Source of the DNA: Alphaproteobacteria bacterium
GTDB lineage: Bacteria > Pseudomonadota > Alphaproteobacteria > Rhodospirillales > Rhodospirillaceae
Direction: 5' to 3'
NCBI GenBank assembly: GCA_015228695.1
Contig: JADGDA010000088.1
Location: 1-9,282, forward strand
Length of the DNA stretch: 9,282 nucleotides
Positions within the stretch are counted from its first letter, which is position 1. Each line of letters begins with the position of its first letter. Positions 6,491 through 9,282 of this stretch are shown piece by piece. Below the pieces are notes generated by a model, which was not told the DNA's origin, ran no database searches, and saw nothing but the letters and a program-made list of their open reading frames with translations. The position numbers were made by a program, and so were the translations under genes.

Positions 6491-7750
6491 ATGGACTTCC
6501 ACGTAATCGACCTTTTTCAGGGTATCGCAACCCTGGCCGCCTCCGAGCCGAAGATCATTTTCGCTCGGATATTCCTCATTTTCTTGGGCCTTCTCCTGGT
6601 CTATCTCGGGAAGAAGGAAGTGCTTGAGCCCCTTCTGATGGTGCCGATGGGCCTCGGAATGTCCACCGTGAACGCGGGCGTGATGTTCTTCGAGAACAAT
6701 CGCATGGCGACCCTGATGCTCGACCCCCTGGCCGGCGGCAAGCTTGCTCCCGCCGGCGCGAGCGCCGAGGCCGCGCAGCGGATCGGCTTCGAGAACGCCA
6801 GCGATCTGATGAACATCCTTCAGATCGATTGGCTCCAGCCGGTTTACACCTACATGTTCAGCAACGGTCTGATCGCCTGTCTGGTGTTCATGGGGATCGG
6901 CGTGCTGCTCGACGTCGGCTTCGTCATGGCGCGGCCGTTCCAGAGCATGTTCCTCGCGCTCTGCGCCGAACTCGGCACCGCCCTGACCTTTCCGCTCGCG
7001 GTTGCGATGGGGTTGACGGAAAAGCAGGGCGCGGCCGTGGCCATGATCGGTGGTGCCGACGGCCCGATGGTGCTGTTCGCCTCGCTGATGCTGGCCAAGG
7101 AAATCTTCGTTCCCATCACCGTGGTCGGGTATCTCTATCTCGGTCTGACCTACGGCGGCTATCCGTACCTGATTAAGATGATGGTTCCGGAGCGGATCCG
7201 CGCGACCCCGATGCCCATCGAGAAGGTGGCCAAGCCGACCTCCGGGCAGAAGCTGGCCTTCGCGGTGGTGTCCTGCACCCTCCTCAGCCTGCTGTTCCCG
7301 GTGGCCTCCCCCCTGTTCCTGTCGCTGTTCGTCGGCGTGTCGGTTCGTGAAGCCGGCCTCGGCCACTTCGTCAAGCTGTTCGATGACGTGTTCCTGTACG
7401 GGGCGACCTTCTTCCTGGGACTGGTGCTGGGCATCCTGTGCGAGGCATCGACGCTCCTCAACCCGACGGTTCTGATCCTGCTGGTGCTCGGGATCACCGC
7501 GCTGGTGTTCTCGGCCGTCGGTGGGTTGCTTGGCGGGTATGTGCTGTACTTCGCCTCGGGCGGCAAGTACAACCCGGTGGTCGGTATCGCTGCGGTGAGC
7601 TGCGTGCCGACGACGGCCAAGGTGGCGCAGAAGGTGGTCTCCAAGGCGCGGTCCGACGTGATGATCATGCCCCATGCCCTGGGCGCCAACATCAGCGGCG
7701 TGATCACCTCGGCCATCTTCGCCGCGGTCTATGTAACCCTCCTGCGTTGA
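6491..7750 (+). CDS. mmdB: Sodium-pumping decarboxylase beta subunit (carboxybiotin decarboxylase)
   Basis: 419 aa, polytopic inner-membrane protein of the OadB/MmdB/GcdB family. It decarboxylates carboxybiotin and couples this to Na+ export. Hallmarks seen are LEPLLMVPMGLGM and NAGVMFFENN early on (45-70), the strongly conserved IGGADGPM (186-193) with D190 at the place of the essential aspartate (D203 in Klebsiella OadB, from memory), and VVGYLYLGL (211-219). Near the C-terminus it has HALGANISGVITSAIFAAVY (395-414), the second conserved ion-binding segment, with N400, G403 and S407. About nine hydrophobic segments are visible. GGGGGA lies 6 bases before the ATG. The family alone does not fix the substrate; MmdA next door makes methylmalonyl-CoA the best guess, since oxaloacetate decarboxylases have a different alpha subunit and the glutaconyl-CoA decarboxylase alpha subunit is longer. 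Confidence 0.94.
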   Translation: MDFHVIDLFQGIATLAASEPKIIFARIFLIFLGLLLVYLGKKEVLEPLLMVPMGLGMSTVNAGVMFFENNRMATLMLDPLAGGKLAPAGASAEAAQRIGFENASDLMNILQIDWLQPVYTYMFSNGLIACLVFMGIGVLLDVGFVMARPFQSMFLALCAELGTALTFPLAVAMGLTEKQGAAVAMIGGADGPMVLFASLMLAKEIFVPITVVGYLYLGLTYGGYPYLIKMMVPERIRATPMPIEKVAKPTSGQKLAFAVVSCTLLSLLFPVASPLFLSLFVGVSVREAGLGHFVKLFDDVFLYGATFFLGLVLGILCEASTLLNPTVLILLVLGITALVFSAVGGLLGGYVLYFASGGKYNPVVGIAAVSCVPTTAKVAQKVVSKARSDVMIMPHALGANISGVITSAIFAAVYVTLLR

Positions 7751-7944
7751 CCAAACGCGGAGTTGCCCACTGGGTTGCGGGCATCGTCATCGCCTTGATC
7801 GGCGTTGGCGTTGCCCGCTTCCGCTTTGGCGAGGTCGCGGATACGGTCGAGCTTCTTCTGTCGATGGCCGGAATCGCGATCGTGTTCGCCGGTCTTTATG
7901 TGATCGGCAGGGGAGTCGGCTCCCCTCCCACTCCATCCGAATAA
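7747..7944 (+). CDS. Unassigned 65-aa two-helix membrane protein at the end of the decarboxylase operon
   Basis: I do not recognise a family. The frame starts with TTG at 7747, overlapping the mmdB stop as TTGA, and runs to TAA at 7944. There is no ATG or GTG start in frame between the mmdB stop region and the stop codon that would give both helices, and no Shine-Dalgarno sequence is visible, so translation would depend on ribosomes finishing mmdB. The protein has two hydrophobic segments: residues 7-23 (AHWVAGIVIALIGVGVA) and about 36-57 (LLLSMAGIAIVFAGLYVIGR). Between them is a short polar loop, FRFGEVADTVE, and the tail is GVGSPPTPSE. Its last 49 bases overlap the convergent trmB end. Two clean helices, and hydrophilic ends outside them, support a real gene. 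It could be a pump accessory; that is a guess from position. The same frame is open far upstream inside mmdB, so chance cannot be excluded. Confidence 0.55.
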   Translation: MTKRGVAHWVAGIVIALIGVGVARFRFGEVADTVELLLSMAGIAIVFAGLYVIGRGVGSPPTPSE

Positions 7945-8666
7945 TCCCTTCGTTCGAAACGGAGATAAAGGGGCGGGCGTCCCTCGCGGATCGCCTTCGT
8001 CTCGTAGCGGGTGGCCACCCAGTCGGCGGGCGGGGTCCGCCAGTCTCCCGGACGTCCGGCGAGCCATCGGAAGCCCGGATGGATGGGGGCGTGCGCAAGG
8101 ACCCAGCGCATGTAGGTCACATCATCGGTCGCAATCCGCAACTCGCCCCCCGCCTTGAGCAGCCGGGCGAGAAGGTCCAGATTGGCGGGGGAGATGAAGC
8201 GGCGCTCGGCATGCCGGCGTTTCGGCCACGGATCGGGGAACAGCACGAAGACCCGCTCCAGACACCGGTCCGGCAGGGCGTTCAGCAGGAACCGGGCGTC
8301 ATCGGGAAAAATCCGCACATTGCCGAGTCCGGCCTCGTCCACGTGACGCAGGAGGCTCGCGACGCCGTTGACGAAGACCTCGCAGCCGATGATGCCGACG
8401 TCCGGATGGGCGGCCGCCTGCGCGGCAAGATGCTCACCGCCGCCGAATCCGACCTCCAGCCAAATCCGCTCGGGCAGCCAAACCCGTTCGGAAGCGGCGG
8501 GGGCGAACAGCGCGCGCGGATCGACGGATTCCCCCGGCGCGGGGCGGGGAACGGCGATCCTCGGCAGCAGGTCGTCGAGAAGAGCCAGCCGCCCCGGCCG
8601 CAGCTTCTTGCCCTTGCGCCGGCCGAAACTGCGGGGTTCGGACGGAAAAGAGGTCCGGTCAGGCAA
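7896..8666 (-). CDS. trmB: tRNA (guanine-N7-)-methyltransferase TrmB
   Basis: 256 aa. It makes m7G at position 46 of tRNA using SAM. The N-terminus carries the family's basic segment RSFGRRKGKKLRPGRLALLD (12-31). The SAM-binding loop is EVGFGGGEHL (71-80), followed by GCEVFVNGVASLL (94-106). The catalytic/tRNA-binding motif FPDPWPKRRHAERRF (143-157) and the C-terminal TRYETKA (219-225) are typical of TrmB. The best start is TTG at 8666, which overlaps the metK stop by 8 bases; no ATG or GTG precedes the conserved RSFGRRKGK segment closely. The pair is thus co-transcribed with metK. The 3' end runs 49 bp into the convergent small membrane-protein gene. Confidence 0.93.
   Translation of the reverse strand: MPDRTSFPSEPRSFGRRKGKKLRPGRLALLDDLLPRIAVPRPAPGESVDPRALFAPAASERVWLPERIWLEVGFGGGEHLAAQAAAHPDVGIIGCEVFVNGVASLLRHVDEAGLGNVRIFPDDARFLLNALPDRCLERVFVLFPDPWPKRRHAERRFISPANLDLLARLLKAGGELRIATDDVTYMRWVLAHAPIHPGFRWLAGRPGDWRTPPADWVATRYETKAIREGRPPLYLRFERRDYSDGVGGEPTPLPIT
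7909..7926. terminator. Perfect 7-bp hairpin in the convergent gene overlap, possible bidirectional transcription stop
   Basis: AGGGGAG (7909-7915) and CTCCCCT (7920-7926) enclose the four-base loop TCGG. It lies inside the coding overlap of the 65-aa gene and trmB, at the meeting point of the two operons. No T-run follows on either strand, so if it stops transcription it would need Rho or act by convergent collision. The same bases code for Arg-Gly-Val-Gly-Ser-Pro on one strand and Gly-Glu-Pro-Thr-Pro-Leu on the other. Confidence 0.35.
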
Positions 8667-9282
8667 AAATCGACTTCAACGCGTCGACCAGATCGGTCCG
8701 CTCCCAGGAAAACCCGCCATCCGCCTCGGGAGTCCGGCCGAAATGTCCATAGGCCGCCGTGCGGGCATAGATCGGCCGGCTGAGCCCCAGATGGGTGCGG
8801 ATGCCGCGCGGGCTCAAATCCATCAGATCGACCAGGGCGCCGGACAGCTTGTCCTCGTCCACGACGCCGGTGCCCTGGGTGTCCACGTACACCGACAGGG
8901 GCTTGGAGACGCCGATCGCGTAGGAAAGCTGGATCAGGCAGCGGGAGGCCAAGCCCGCCGCGACCACGTTCTTGGCCAGATAGCGCGAGGCATAGGCCGC
9001 CGAGCGGTCCACCTTGGTCGGGTCCTTGCCCGAGAAAGCGCCGCCGCCGTGAGCACCCCAACCGCCGTAAGTGTCCACGATGATCTTGCGGCCGGTGAGA
9101 CCGGCGTCTCCTTGTGGACCGCCGATCACAAAGTGGCCCGACGGGTTCAAATGGTAGATGGTGTGGTCGTCCAAGTACTTGGCTGGCACCACTTTTTTGA
9201 TCACCTTCTCCATGAGGTCTTTGCGGATCTGCTCCAGTGTCACGTCGGGGCAGTGCTGCACCGAAATGACGATCGTGTGCAC
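8659..9282 (-). CDS. metK: S-adenosylmethionine synthetase, C-terminal fragment
   Basis: The last 207 codons of MetK; the gene continues past the window's right edge, since the family is close to 390 aa. MetK makes SAM from methionine and ATP in the cytoplasm. Diagnostic segments in the fragment are ISVQH (6-10), LNPSGHFVIGGPQGDAGLTG (45-64), RKIIVDTYGG (65-74), GGGAFSGKDPTKVDRSAAYA (79-98) with the phosphate/ATP-binding lysines, and RPIYARTAAYGHFGR (169-183). These identify it beyond doubt. It ends SIFA with a TGA that lies within the first codons of trmB, so SAM production and a SAM-using tRNA enzyme are translated as a coupled pair. Any upstream SAM-sensing leader would lie outside the window. 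Confidence 0.97.
   Translation of the reverse strand: MHTIVISVQHCPDVTLEQIRKDLMEKVIKKVVPAKYLDDHTIYHLNPSGHFVIGGPQGDAGLTGRKIIVDTYGGWGAHGGGAFSGKDPTKVDRSAAYASRYLAKNVVAAGLASRCLIQLSYAIGVSKPLSVYVDTQGTGVVDEDKLSGALVDLMDLSPRGIRTHLGLSRPIYARTAAYGHFGRTPEADGGFSWERTDLVDALKSIFA

Noticed and set aside
7438..7746. Upstream extension of the 65-aa frame inside mmdB
   Set aside because: The upstream part is Arg/Gly/Asp-rich shadow sequence over conserved mmdB coding; only the part from the TTG at 7747 shows membrane-protein character.

Overview
The window is high-GC bacterial DNA with short intergenic gaps. Gene content, codon bias towards G/C in third positions and REP-like palindromes of the kind common in Alphaproteobacteria suggest an alphaproteobacterium, probably a Rhodospirillales relative. 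That placement is an inference from gene style, not from a marker gene.

Layout. (1) Positions 1-2253, minus strand: an ABC peptide permease operon in the order yejB-yejE-yejF. YejF is cut off by the window edge. YejE and YejF are joined by an unusual triplicated 14-bp repeat in which each unit carries an ATGA stop/start overlap. (2) 2254-2471: a short spacer holding two inverted, covarying REP-like hairpins. (3) 2472-3506, minus strand: an outer-membrane beta-barrel protein with an OmpA-type peptidoglycan-binding domain. (4) 3507-3879: a divergent intergenic region with a good candidate sigma70 promoter for the OmpA gene, an inverted repeat wrapped around its -10 box, and other palindromes. 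(5) 3880-7944, plus strand: a compact operon for a biotin-dependent, sodium-pumping decarboxylase of the methylmalonyl-CoA decarboxylase type. It encodes a carboxyltransferase (mmdA), a 41-aa one-helix protein, a 115-aa delta/gamma-type subunit that starts with the same helix, a biotin carrier (mmdC), a multi-helix beta subunit (mmdB) and a translationally overlapping 65-aa membrane protein. (6) 7896-9282, minus strand: trmB (tRNA guanine-N7 methyltransferase) and the C-terminal half of metK (SAM synthetase), which overlap by 8 bases. trmB converges on, and overlaps, the 3' end of the decarboxylase operon.

How the genes work together. By family knowledge, MmdA would move the carboxyl group of (S)-methylmalonyl-CoA onto the biotin of MmdC, and MmdB would decarboxylate carboxybiotin while exporting Na+. 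The delta-type subunit would hold the soluble and membrane parts together. There is no biotin carboxylase gene in the window, which argues against an ATP-driven propionyl-CoA carboxylase. The system would let the cell save energy during propionate-forming (succinate to propionate) metabolism. metK and trmB form a SAM synthesis and use pair, and yejBEF is a peptide uptake system; neither has an evident functional link to the pump.

The best candidates for something undescribed are the 14-bp relay repeat between yejE and yejF, the duplicated small membrane subunit of the pump, and the unassigned 65-aa protein at the end of the pump operon.
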